This document shows positions 26,873 through 35,442 of a DNA stretch of 64,000 bases, piece by piece. This stretch comes from Reyranella sp. Lineage in GTDB: Bacteria; Pseudomonadota; Alphaproteobacteria; Reyranellales; Reyranellaceae. The DNA lies in NCBI GenBank assembly GCA_019750135.1, contig JAIEOV010000010.1, positions 248,001-312,000 of the forward strand, in the 5' to 3' direction. Every line of letters begins with the position of its first letter. Position 1 is the first letter of the stretch. The translations under genes were made by a program, and so were the position numbers. The notes under the pieces are model-generated. The model was not told the DNA's origin. It was given only the letters and a program-made list of their open reading frames with translations, and did not search any database.

Positions 26873-28303
26873 GTGGAGTCGGCCGGCCTCTGGATGCTGC
26901 TGGCCGTCGCGGCCGTGCTGCTGGCGACCGGCCTGCCGGCCTACGCCGTGCTGATGGGCGTGTCGGTGCTGTTCGCCGTCGTCGGCCTGGCGTTGGGCGG
27001 GTTGGAGTGGGGCCTGCTGACAGCGCTGCCCGGCCGCATCATCGGCCTGCTCGAGAACGACCTGCTGCAGGCGCTGCCGCTCTATGTCCTGATGGGCTCG
27101 CTGCTCAACCGCCTGCCGCTGGCCGATCGCCTGTTCCGCTGCGGCGTGGCGCTGGGCGGCAAGTCGAGCGCGGCGCCTTCGCTGGCGACCCTCGGGCTGG
27201 GCGCATTGCTGGCGCCGATGAACGGCTCGGTCGGCGCCAGCGTCGCCATGCTCTCGCGCAGCGTCGCGCCCAAGCTCGACGCGCGCGGCGTGCCCGCAGC
27301 GGAGAGCACGGCGCTGGTCTGCGTCGCCAGCACGCTCGGCGTCGTGATCCCGCCGTCGCTGGTGCTGATCCTGCTGGGCGACGCCATGATGCGCGCCCAC
27401 ACCGAGGCGGCCAATGTCACCAAGGCGATGGTGCGCATCGTCAACACCCAGGACATCTTCCGGGGCGCGCTGGTGCCGGCCGCGCTGTTCCTGGCGCTTT
27501 GCCTGATGGTCGCCTGGCTGATGGGCCGGCGCGCACCGGCGAGGGGCCCTGGCGAGCGGCCGCGCCTGGAAGAGTGGCTGACAGCCATCATCGCCGCGGT
27601 GTTCGTGGTCGGCCTGCTGGCGGGCGTGGCTGCGGGCTATTTCTATGCCGTCGAGGCGGCGGCCATGGGCGGCACCGCGCTGCTGCTGTTCGGCTGGCTT
27701 AGCGGCGGCCTCGGCGGCGGAGCCTTCCGCGCCGTGCTGCGCGACACCATGGCGGTGAGCGGCGCGCTGTTCGCCCTGTTCGTCGCCGCCACCACCTTTA
27801 CGCTGTTGTTCCGCGCCTTCGGCAGCGACCGACTGCTCGACCACTGGATCACCCTGGTGCCGGGCGGCGCCACCGGGGCGGCGATCGCCGTGCTGGTGGT
27901 GTTCGCCCTGTCGGCTTTCGTGCTCGACGCCTTCGAGATCGTGTTCGTGATCGTGCCCATCGTCATGCCGCCGGTGCTGACGCGCGCACCCGATGCCGTC
28001 TGGATCTCGGTGCTGGCGCTGCTTGCCCTGCAGGCAAGCTTCCTGGTGCCGCCGACCGGCTATGCCGTGATGATGGCAAGAAGCGCCATGGCGACCAAGA
28101 CCGCGCTGCGGCCGCTGGCGTCGGCGCTCGCGCCCTACCTTGGCGTACAGCTCGTCGTGCTGGTCCTGGTCGTTGCCGTGCCGCCACTGGCCCATCTCGC
28201 GGAACCGGCCCGGCCCGCGGCGCCCGTCCAGCAGCTCGACGACGATGCTGCCCGAAAGCGCTTCAACGACATGCTGAAATTACCATTGCCAGCGCAGGAA
28301 TAA
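26873..28303 (+). CDS. TRAP transporter large permease (DctM type)
   Basis: 476 residues from a GTG start two bases after the small-permease stop. It shows the DctM family's repeated helices and loop motifs: MGSLLNRLPLADRLF, GALLAPMNGSVGASVAMLSR, ASTLGVVIPPSLVLI, FYAVEAAAMGG and the late AFVLDAFEIVFVIVPIVMPP. It is somewhat longer than the usual ~430 residues because of a charged C-terminal tail (AEPARPAAPVQQLDDDAARK). It works with the DctQ subunit in sodium-driven uptake and needs a periplasmic binding protein not encoded here. Confidence 0.85.
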   Translation: MESAGLWMLLAVAAVLLATGLPAYAVLMGVSVLFAVVGLALGGLEWGLLTALPGRIIGLLENDLLQALPLYVLMGSLLNRLPLADRLFRCGVALGGKSSAAPSLATLGLGALLAPMNGSVGASVAMLSRSVAPKLDARGVPAAESTALVCVASTLGVVIPPSLVLILLGDAMMRAHTEAANVTKAMVRIVNTQDIFRGALVPAALFLALCLMVAWLMGRRAPARGPGERPRLEEWLTAIIAAVFVVGLLAGVAAGYFYAVEAAAMGGTALLLFGWLSGGLGGGAFRAVLRDTMAVSGALFALFVAATTFTLLFRAFGSDRLLDHWITLVPGGATGAAIAVLVVFALSAFVLDAFEIVFVIVPIVMPPVLTRAPDAVWISVLALLALQASFLVPPTGYAVMMARSAMATKTALRPLASALAPYLGVQLVVLVLVVAVPPLAHLAEPARPAAPVQQLDDDAARKRFNDMLKLPLPAQE

Positions 28304-28398
28304 TCGCTGCCGCCAGATCTGCGTTGCAGCGCGGCATGGCCGTCTGGCCCGGCCGAAGGATTGTCGCCAATATGCCCGCTCAATCGGGAGAGTAACGC

Positions 28399-30705
28399 AT
28401 GGCGAGCAGCGGCTCGGAAGCAATGGTCAGCAACGAAATGGGCGATCTGGACGGCGATTCGCTGGTCATGCATCGCACCGGCCGGCCGGGAAAGATCGAG
28501 ATCATCGCGACAAAGCCCCTGGTCACGCAAAGGGATCTGGCGCTCGCCTACTCGCCCGGCGTCGCCGCCCCCTGCCTGGAGATCGCCAAGGACCCCAACA
28601 CCGCCTACGACTACACCGCCCGCGGCAACCTGGTGGCGGTGATCTCCAACGGCACGGCCGTGCTCGGCCTGGGCGACATCGGCGCGCTCGCCAGCAAGCC
28701 GGTGATGGAGGGCAAGGCGGTCCTGTTCAAACGCTTCGCCGACGTCGACTGCATGGACATCGAGGTCGGCACCAAGGACACCGACGAATTCATCAACTGC
28801 GTGCGCTTCCTGGGGCCGACCTTCGGCGGCATCAACCTCGAGGACATAAAGGCGCCGGAGTGCTTCATCATCGAGCAGCGCCTGCGCGAGCTGATGGACA
28901 TCCCGATCTTCCATGACGACCAGCACGGCACGGCGATCGTCTCGGCCGCCGGCCTGATCAACGCGCTGCATCTCACCGGGCGCAACATCAAGGACATCAA
29001 GATGGTGGTGAACGGCGCGGGGGCCGCGTCGATCGCCTGCATCGAGCTCGTCAAGGCGATGGGCATGCCGCACGAGAACGCCATCCTGTGCGACACCAAG
29101 GGCGTGCTGTGGCAGGGCCGCACCGAGGGCATGAACCAGTGGAAGTCAGCCCACGCCGTGCGCACCAAGGCGCGCACGCTCGAGGAGGCGATGAAGGGCG
29201 CCGACGTGTTCTTCGGCCTGTCGGTCAAGGGCGCGGTGACCAAGGCCATGGTCAAGTCGATGGCCGACAAGCCGATCATCTTCGCCATGGCCAATCCCGA
29301 TCCCGAGATCACGCCGGAGGATGTGCGCTCGGTGCGCAAGGACGCCATCATCGCCACCGGCCGCTCGGACTACGCCAACCAGATCAACAACGTTTTGGGC
29401 TTCCCCTACATCTTCCGCGGCGCGCTCGACGTGCGCGCCCGCACCATCAACGAGGAGATGAAGGTGGCGGCGGCGGAGGCTCTGGCCAAGCTCGCGCGCG
29501 AGGACGTACCCGACGAGGTCGACCGCGCCTACTCGGGACGCCGGCTGCGCTACGGGCCGGAATACGTCGTGCCCGTGCCGTTCGATCCGCGCCTGATCTC
29601 GACCGTGTCGGCGGCGGTCGCCCAGGCGGCGATGGACTCGGGCGTGGCGCGCCACAGGATCCCCGACATGGCGGAGTACCGCCGCGCGCTGGCCGGCCGC
29701 CTCGATCCGACCAGCCACTGGCTACAGAGCCTGTTCGAGCAGGTCAAGGCCAACCCGCAGCGCATCGTCTTCGCCGAGGGCGAGGAGGAGCGCACCATCC
29801 GCGCCGCCGTGGTGTTCCGCGACAACGGCTACGGCACGCCGATCCTGATCGGCCGCGAGGAGCTAGTGCGCGACACCATGGCCGGCCTCGGCATCACCGA
29901 TACGGCCGGCATGGAGATCCACAATGCGCGGCTGTCGACGCGCAACGCGCCGTACACCGACCTTGTCTACAAGCGCGTGCAGCGCGACGGCTACCTGCGC
30001 CGCGACGTACAGCGCATGGTCAACCAGGGCCGCAACGTGTTCGGCGCCTGCATGGTGGCGATGGGCGATGCCGCCGGCATGGTGACCGGCATCACCCGCC
30101 GCTTCCCCGAATGCTACGGCGACATCAAGCGGGTGATCGACGAGGAGCCGGGCAAGGTGCCGATCGGCTATTCGATCGTGGTCGCGCGCCACGGCACGGT
30201 GTTCCTGGCCGACACCTCGATCAACGAGACGCCGAGCCCCGAGCAGCTCGCCACCATCGCCAAGCAGATGGTGGGCAACGCCCGCACCATGGGGCATGAG
30301 CCGCGCGTGGCGTTCCTGTCGTTCTCGAATTTCGGCAGCCGCGAGATCGAGCGCATCGATCGCATACGCAAGGCGATCCGCCTGCTCGACGCCGAGAAGG
30401 TCGACTTCGAGTACGACGGCGAGATGCAGGCCGACATGGCGCTGGATTACGAGTTGCTGCGCGAGACCTATCCGTTCTGCCGCCTGACCGGGCCGGCCAA
30501 CGTGCTGATCATGCCCGGCCTGCATTCGGCGCATATATCGTCGCGCCTGATGCAGAGACTGGGCGGCGTCACGGTGATAGGTCCTGTGATCGACGGCCTG
30601 AAGAAGCCGATGCAGATCGTGCAAATGGGCGCCACGGTCAGCGACCTCGTGAACCACGCGGCGCTCGCCGCCTACGGCGCCCTCAAGAATGGACGGAGGG
30701 ACTAA
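28399..30705 (+). CDS. maeB: NADP-dependent malic enzyme with phosphotransacetylase-like domain
   Basis: 768 residues. Oxidatively decarboxylates malate to pyruvate, supplying NADPH. The N-terminal ~430 residues carry malic enzyme motifs (LAYSPGVAAPCLEI, the metal site FHDDQHGTAI, and the NADP-binding VVNGAGAAS). The C-terminal ~320 residues resemble phosphate acetyltransferase (RIVFAEGEEERTIRAA, MPGLHSAHISSRL) and in MaeB enzymes act as an acetyl-CoA-responsive regulatory module rather than a catalyst. GGGAGAG lies upstream of the ATG. The next gene's ATG shares the last base of the TAA stop. Confidence 0.93.
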   Translation: MASSGSEAMVSNEMGDLDGDSLVMHRTGRPGKIEIIATKPLVTQRDLALAYSPGVAAPCLEIAKDPNTAYDYTARGNLVAVISNGTAVLGLGDIGALASKPVMEGKAVLFKRFADVDCMDIEVGTKDTDEFINCVRFLGPTFGGINLEDIKAPECFIIEQRLRELMDIPIFHDDQHGTAIVSAAGLINALHLTGRNIKDIKMVVNGAGAASIACIELVKAMGMPHENAILCDTKGVLWQGRTEGMNQWKSAHAVRTKARTLEEAMKGADVFFGLSVKGAVTKAMVKSMADKPIIFAMANPDPEITPEDVRSVRKDAIIATGRSDYANQINNVLGFPYIFRGALDVRARTINEEMKVAAAEALAKLAREDVPDEVDRAYSGRRLRYGPEYVVPVPFDPRLISTVSAAVAQAAMDSGVARHRIPDMAEYRRALAGRLDPTSHWLQSLFEQVKANPQRIVFAEGEEERTIRAAVVFRDNGYGTPILIGREELVRDTMAGLGITDTAGMEIHNARLSTRNAPYTDLVYKRVQRDGYLRRDVQRMVNQGRNVFGACMVAMGDAAGMVTGITRRFPECYGDIKRVIDEEPGKVPIGYSIVVARHGTVFLADTSINETPSPEQLATIAKQMVGNARTMGHEPRVAFLSFSNFGSREIERIDRIRKAIRLLDAEKVDFEYDGEMQADMALDYELLRETYPFCRLTGPANVLIMPGLHSAHISSRLMQRLGGVTVIGPVIDGLKKPMQIVQMGATVSDLVNHAALAAYGALKNGRRD

Positions 30706-32423
30706 TGGTCGATCTCGTCATCCGCGGCGCCACCGTCGTCGACGGCCTGGGCAACGATCCCAAGCGCGCCGACGTCGCCATCAAGGACGGCAAGATCGTC
30801 GCTATCGGCTCGGTGAGCGACAAGGGCAACGAGACGATCGACGCCGACGGCCTGGTTCTGTCGCCCGGCATCGTCGACGTGCACACGCACTACGATGCGC
30901 AGGTCACCTGGGACGCCACGCTGTCGCCCTCGCCGTCGCTCGGCGTCACCACGGCGGTGATCGGCAATTGCGGCTTCGGCATCGTGCCGGCGCCGGCTTC
31001 GGTGCGCGACCTCGTGATCCGCAATCTATCGGTGGTCGAGGGCATGGACCTCGACGCGCTGCGCACCGGCATCAAGTGGGACTTCGAGAGCTTCAGCGAC
31101 TACATGGGCATGCTGCGCCGCAAGGGCGCCTACGCCAATCTCGCCGTGCTGGCCGGCCACTCGACCATCCGCACCGCGGTGATGGGCGAGGACGCCTCGC
31201 AGCGCAAGGATGCGACGCCCGAGGAGCTGGCGAAGATGAAGGCCATGGTGGCCGACGCCATGGCCAACGGTGCGATCGGGCTCGGCGCCTCCTACTCGCT
31301 CAATCATTCGGGCTATGGCGGCGTGCCGATGCCGTCGACCATCGCGCCGATGTCGGAGCTCGACTCGCTGGTCGGCGCCATGGGACCGCGCGGCAAGGGT
31401 GTGATCGCCATCGCCTCGGGCGTGAAGACGCCGCAGGAGCTGGAGCCGATGGCCGCCAAGTATGGCCGGCCGTTCTTCCAGGGCACCGGCATGGCGATGT
31501 ACAACGAGCAGGAGCCGACGCGCTCGATCAAGATCTTCGAGGATTGCGCTGCCGCCATCCGTCGCGGCAACGGACTCTATGTCCAGATCCCCTGCCAGCC
31601 GCTGTCGTTCGACTTCACGATGGCCAACGCCTATCCGTTCTACAGCCATTCGGCGTTCGACCCGATCAAGGCCTACTCGCCCGACCAGCTGAAGACGGTG
31701 TTCCGCGATCATTCATGGCGCGAGAAGTTCCGCGAGAACGCGAAGAACCCCAAGCCGGGCATGATCTTTCAGGGCAACTGGGATCGCGTGATGGTGGCCG
31801 TGGCGCACAAGCCGGCGAACGCCAAGTACGTCAACCGCTACGCCGCGGAGATCGCCAAGACCGAGCATCGCGATCCGCTGGACGTCATGCTCGACCTCGC
31901 CCTCGACGAGAACCTGGAGACCGCCTTCCTCGGCCGCTTCCTCAATGTCGGCGACGACGGCGTGGCGCGTCTCCTGAAGCACGAGGCCGGCGTGGTTGCG
32001 CTCAGCGATGCCGGCGCGCATCTCATCTATATGTGCGACGCAGGCTTTGGCCTGCACTTCCTGGCGCACTGGGTGCGCGAGCGCGGCGACTTCACGATCC
32101 AGGAAGGCATCCGACGCCTGACCAGCCATCCCGCCGACCTCTACGGTATCCCGAACCGCGGCCGGCTCGCGGTCGGCGCCCAGGCCGACATGCTGTTGTT
32201 CGATCCGGCGACGGTGGGCATCAGCCCGGCCGAGCGCGTCGCCGATCTTCCCGGCGGCGGCCGCCGCACCATCCGCCGGCCGACCGGCGTGCATGGCGTG
32301 TTCTGCAACGGCATCAAGACGTTCGACGGCAAGGACTACGTCAAGCACGCCAAGGGGCCGGGCCACGTGCTCGACCGCTTCAACAGCTCGCAGGGCGGAC
32401 ACACGCTGCTGGCGGCGCAGTAA
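30705..32423 (+). CDS. N-acyl-D-amino-acid deacylase family amidohydrolase
   Basis: 572 residues. Metal-dependent amidohydrolase barrel: HTHYD at residues 60-64, the zinc-bridging Cys in IGNCGFG (Cys89) typical of D-aminoacylases, a catalytic Asp in ALSDAGAH and the closing beta-sandwich IPNRGRLAVGAQADMLLFD. The family removes acyl groups from N-acyl-D-amino acids; some members hydrolyse other amides, so the exact substrate is open. Its ATG overlaps the malic enzyme stop by one base, so the two are translated from one message, although no pathway link is obvious. Confidence 0.82.
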   Translation: MVDLVIRGATVVDGLGNDPKRADVAIKDGKIVAIGSVSDKGNETIDADGLVLSPGIVDVHTHYDAQVTWDATLSPSPSLGVTTAVIGNCGFGIVPAPASVRDLVIRNLSVVEGMDLDALRTGIKWDFESFSDYMGMLRRKGAYANLAVLAGHSTIRTAVMGEDASQRKDATPEELAKMKAMVADAMANGAIGLGASYSLNHSGYGGVPMPSTIAPMSELDSLVGAMGPRGKGVIAIASGVKTPQELEPMAAKYGRPFFQGTGMAMYNEQEPTRSIKIFEDCAAAIRRGNGLYVQIPCQPLSFDFTMANAYPFYSHSAFDPIKAYSPDQLKTVFRDHSWREKFRENAKNPKPGMIFQGNWDRVMVAVAHKPANAKYVNRYAAEIAKTEHRDPLDVMLDLALDENLETAFLGRFLNVGDDGVARLLKHEAGVVALSDAGAHLIYMCDAGFGLHFLAHWVRERGDFTIQEGIRRLTSHPADLYGIPNRGRLAVGAQADMLLFDPATVGISPAERVADLPGGGRRTIRRPTGVHGVFCNGIKTFDGKDYVKHAKGPGHVLDRFNSSQGGHTLLAAQ

Positions 32424-32441
32424 CGCCCACAGACAGCGATC

Positions 32442-32801
32442 CTAGGCCAGCAAAGCAGGCTCGACGCCGAGCGCCTTGGACAGCTTCGCCAGCAGCTTGC
32501 GCCCGGCTTGCCGTTCGCCGCGCTCGATCTGGGAAATGTAAACCGCGCTCGTGGCACATGCCTTCGCGAGCGCGGTCTGGGTAAGGCCGCGATGCTCACG
32601 CAGTGCCTTGAGCGCCGGCGTTCCATCGAGGATGGCGGCCAGTACCGTATCGGGGAACGTCTCCCCGGGGTTCTTCAAGAACGCGCGCACCACTGCCGAG
32701 TCCGCCTTGTCCTCCAGCGTCGCCTCGATGCGACGCCACTCCTCGATGGGAATGACGACAAAGGCGGGCTTGCCGCCCTGGGTTATGATCTGTCGGCTCA
32801 C
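32442..32801 (-). CDS. Antitoxin with HTH domain (RelB/HigA-like)
   Basis: 119 residues. The first ~30 resemble a Phd/YefM-type strand-helix (GKPAFVVIPIEEWRRIEATL). The C-terminal ~55 are a Cro/C1 helix-turn-helix (LREHRGLTQTALAKACATSAVYISQIERGER), which should bind the operon promoter. It lies second in the operon and its ATG overlaps the toxin's stop by four bases (ATGA), the toxin-first order seen in HigBA-like modules. It probably neutralises the RelE-type protein and autoregulates. Confidence 0.82.
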   Translation of the reverse strand: MSRQIITQGGKPAFVVIPIEEWRRIEATLEDKADSAVVRAFLKNPGETFPDTVLAAILDGTPALKALREHRGLTQTALAKACATSAVYISQIERGERQAGRKLLAKLSKALGVEPALLA

Positions 32802-33070
32802 TGATAAATTTCCCTTCGATGTCCGACTCTGACGACGACGACCGTCAGAACTTCATGCCGCAAAGTATAAATGATCCGCCAATCCCCCACCCTCAGGCGA
32901 TATCCCTCTATCCCGGCGAGCTTCTTGACGTTGTTGTTCGCCGCGAGCGGATTTCGTGCCAGCGTCAGGATCTTCGCCCGCAGTCGCTTCGCGATCACTC
33001 TGTCCATCCGAGCCAACGTCCCGAGGGCTTCCGCCGAGTAGCTCACGGACCACATGATTTCATATGGCAA
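32798..33070 (-). CDS. RelE/ParE family toxin
   Basis: 90 residues with the RelE/ParE fold pattern: SYSAEALGTLARMD helix, RAKILTLARNP, then the strand GYRLRVGDWRIIYTLRHEVLTVVVVRVGHRREIYQ with the basic residues expected for mRNA cleavage by RelE enzymes. I use the TTG start at 33070 because AAGGCGG lies four bases upstream; the ATG at 33055 has no Shine-Dalgarno. Divergent to a LysE-type gene. A 13-base dyad lies 18 bases upstream. Confidence 0.82.
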   Translation of the reverse strand: MPYEIMWSVSYSAEALGTLARMDRVIAKRLRAKILTLARNPLAANNNVKKLAGIEGYRLRVGDWRIIYTLRHEVLTVVVVRVGHRREIYQ

Positions 33071-33087
33071 ACCGCCTTAGGAATGTC

Positions 33088-33100
33088 AAGCAATTTGCTT
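33088..33100. promoter_or_regulatory. Candidate operator of the RelE/HTH pair
   Basis: A perfect dyad AAGCAA-T-TTGCTT lies between the toxin start and the divergent exporter. The position fits autoregulation by the HTH antitoxin, and it could also influence the LysE-type gene. This is inferred from symmetry and location only. Confidence 0.45.
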
Positions 33101-33156
33101 TAGCCCAGCCAAAGCCCGCCTTTCCGCTCCTCCCCGGTGCGTGTAGGCTCTCCGCA

Positions 33157-33777
33157 ATGACGCTCGAAACCTGGTGGCTCTTCCTCGGGGCCATCGTTCT
33201 CATCGCCAGCACGCCCGGGCCGAACGTCCTCTACGTCACGACGCGCAGCATCCGCTTCGGCATGCGCGCCAGCCTCGTCGCCATGATGGGCTGCCTGCTC
33301 GCCCTGGTGCTCATGCTGGTGGGATCGGTGGCGGGCCTGAGTGCGCTTCTGATCACGTTGCCTGCCGCCTTCGATGCACTGAGGTATCTCGGTGCGGCCT
33401 ACCTGATCTGGCTCGGCATCCAGACGTGGCGCGCGCCGGATGAGCCGGAGGACCAGGCGGTCGCTCCGCCGGAAGCCTCCCACGTCGCCACCTTCCGCGG
33501 CGGCTTCCTGGTCGGGATCAGCAATCCCAAGCTGCTCATCTTTGCCGCCGCCTTCTTCCCGCAGTTCATCACGCCCGGCGCATCGGCGTTGCCGCAGTTC
33601 GCCCTGCTGGTGGCGACCTTCGTCGCCGTCGAGCTCACCTTCTATCTCGTCTATGCGCTGAGCGGCCGGCGGCTCGCGGCGCATCTGGTGCGCGGCGTGT
33701 GGCGACGGCGCCTGAACCGGGCGAGCGGCGTCATCTTCGCGGGCTTTGGAGTGGCACTGCTGCGCTATCGGCCGTAG
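33157..33777 (+). CDS. LysE family translocator
   Basis: 206 residues, about six membrane helices. Exports amino acids or related small molecules. The N-terminal signature STPGPNVLYVTTRSIRFGMRA, the GAAYLIWLGIQTWR helix and the FRGGFLVGISNPKLLIFAAAF segment are diagnostic of LysE/RhtB proteins. ATG 33157 is chosen since upstream in-frame sequence from 33064 is not membrane-like and overlaps the toxin gene. No LysR-type regulator is adjacent. Confidence 0.85.
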   Translation: MTLETWWLFLGAIVLIASTPGPNVLYVTTRSIRFGMRASLVAMMGCLLALVLMLVGSVAGLSALLITLPAAFDALRYLGAAYLIWLGIQTWRAPDEPEDQAVAPPEASHVATFRGGFLVGISNPKLLIFAAAFFPQFITPGASALPQFALLVATFVAVELTFYLVYALSGRRLAAHLVRGVWRRRLNRASGVIFAGFGVALLRYRP

Positions 33778-33890
33778 GCAGCAGCGATATCGTGTTTTGA
33801 TCTCGCTTCACAGCGTCTGCATTCGTAGAACGCGACGCCGCGCGTCCGGCTTCGTACAGTCATGGCAACACGTACGCCTGGGAGGGCGCC

Positions 33891-34922
33891 ATGACGATCA
33901 TGAAAATCAGCAGCCGTAACCTGTCCGCGGTGCGCCGCCGCGCCCTCGTGAAGGGTGGCCTGGCCGGCATCGTCGCCACCGGCATGGCCCCCGGCTTCGC
34001 GCGCGCCGAGCCGAAGAAGCTGGTGATGGCGCATCTCAACGCCATCCCCGAATCGGCGGCGGTGGCCTTCGACTGGCAGGCGGCGGAAGTGCGCAAGCGC
34101 TCCAATGGCGAGCTCGACATGCAGTTCTTCGGCGGCACGCTCCTGAACAAGGAGCTCGAGATCATGAACGCCGTGAAGTCGGGCAACATCGCGATCGGCA
34201 ATCCGGGCGGCGCGGCGGCGACGGTGTTCCCCGAGATGGGCGTGTTCCTGGTGCCCTATCTCGTGCAGAGCTACGACCAGGCCTACAAGATGTTCAACGG
34301 CAAGATCGGCGATGCGCTCGATAAGCAGTTCCAGGAGAAGTACAAGCTGAAGACGCTGTGCTTCTTCGACTACGGCTTCCGCCACTTCTGGACCAGCAAG
34401 AAGGCGATCGTCGAGCCGCGCGACCTGCGCGGCGCCAAGATCCGCGTGCAGCAGGCCAAGGTCTACGGCGACACCATCAACGGGCTGGGCGGCAATGCCG
34501 TGCCGATGGCCTGGGGCGAGGTGATCTCGGCGGCCAAGCAGGGCGTGATCGACGGCGGCGACCTGCCGATCGTCAACCAGGTCGCGCTCAAGATCTACGA
34601 GGTCTCGAAGTTCTGCTCGATGACCTATCACAATTACGGGCCGACCTTGAACACCATGAACCTCGCGGTGTGGGAGGGCCTCAGCGATCCGCAGCAGAAG
34701 CTGATGCTCGACACCAGCCGCGAGGCCCAGGAGAAGATCCGGCAGGCCACCGAATCGGTCGACAACCTGGCCGCGGCCAAGGCGGCGCTCGAGCCCAAGG
34801 GCATGACCGTCGTGCAGGGCAACGTCGACGCCTTCCGCAAGGTCGCCCAGGAGAAGATCTGGCCCGCCTACAAGACGCAGTACGCGGCGATGTGGGACGA
34901 GATCGCAACCTTCAAGGCGTAA
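33891..34922 (+). CDS. TRAP transporter substrate-binding protein (DctP family)
   Basis: 343 residues. A Tat-type signal (VRRRALVKGGLAGIVATGMA, cleavage near ARA) leads to a DctP fold: LNAIPESAAVAFDWQAAEV, FFGGTLLNKELEIMNAVKSG, the ligand-arginine region LRGAKIRVQQAKVYGDTI, and MAWGEVISAAKQGVIDGGD. The substrate is probably a carboxylate, but nothing identifies it further. It begins a three-gene operon with both permeases, seven bases ahead of the small subunit. Confidence 0.88.
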   Translation: MTIMKISSRNLSAVRRRALVKGGLAGIVATGMAPGFARAEPKKLVMAHLNAIPESAAVAFDWQAAEVRKRSNGELDMQFFGGTLLNKELEIMNAVKSGNIAIGNPGGAAATVFPEMGVFLVPYLVQSYDQAYKMFNGKIGDALDKQFQEKYKLKTLCFFDYGFRHFWTSKKAIVEPRDLRGAKIRVQQAKVYGDTINGLGGNAVPMAWGEVISAAKQGVIDGGDLPIVNQVALKIYEVSKFCSMTYHNYGPTLNTMNLAVWEGLSDPQQKLMLDTSREAQEKIRQATESVDNLAAAKAALEPKGMTVVQGNVDAFRKVAQEKIWPAYKTQYAAMWDEIATFKA

Positions 34923-34929
34923 GCGGAAG

Positions 34930-35430
34930 GTGGCCCGCCATATTGCGGCGATCCCCAAGATCGTCGTCGCCCTCCTGCTGGTTGCCGCCATCGTCAACCT
35001 GCTGATCGGCGTGTTCCTGCGCTACGTCATGATCGAGGTGACGGACTGGCTGGACGTCGATCCCATTCGCTTCACCTGGGTCGAGGAGGTCGGCGAGATG
35101 ATGCTGGCCTGGCTCACCCTGATCGGGGCGGCGATCGGCGTGCGCGAGCGCTCGCACTTCACCCTGCACGTCCTGACGCACAACTGGTCCGCCCGGACCC
35201 AGAGCCTGATCGAGCGCGGCCATCACGTGCTGATCGCCATCATCGGCGGCATCGCGGCCTGGTACGGCTTCAAGCTCTGCCTGCTCAACCGCACGCTGGC
35301 GACGCCCGGCCTCGAGATCAATCTCGCGGTGCTCTACGCCTCCTGCGTGGTCGGCGGCATCCTGCTGGTGATCTACGCCATCTCCATGATCGTGGCGCCG
35401 CCGCCCATCGATCCCGACGCCGTTCACTAA
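34930..35430 (+). CDS. TRAP transporter small permease (DctQ type)
   Basis: 166 residues from a GTG start with GGAAG just before it. Four membrane helices are visible (IVVALLLVAAIVNLLIGVFL, WVEEVGEMMLAWLTLIGAAIGV, VLIAIIGGIAAWYGFKL, ASCVVGGILLVIYAISMIV), with the family segment RERSHFTLHVL. It is the middle gene of the complete TRAP operon. An extra loop (MIEVTDWLDVDPIRF) lies between helices 1 and 2. Confidence 0.87.
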   Translation: MARHIAAIPKIVVALLLVAAIVNLLIGVFLRYVMIEVTDWLDVDPIRFTWVEEVGEMMLAWLTLIGAAIGVRERSHFTLHVLTHNWSARTQSLIERGHHVLIAIIGGIAAWYGFKLCLLNRTLATPGLEINLAVLYASCVVGGILLVIYAISMIVAPPPIDPDAVH

Positions 35431-35442
35431 GGTCGCGTACGC

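Noticed and set aside
28399..30705. Active phosphotransacetylase in the malic enzyme
   Set aside because: In MaeB proteins this C-terminal domain is regulatory; I see no reason here to predict acetyl transfer.
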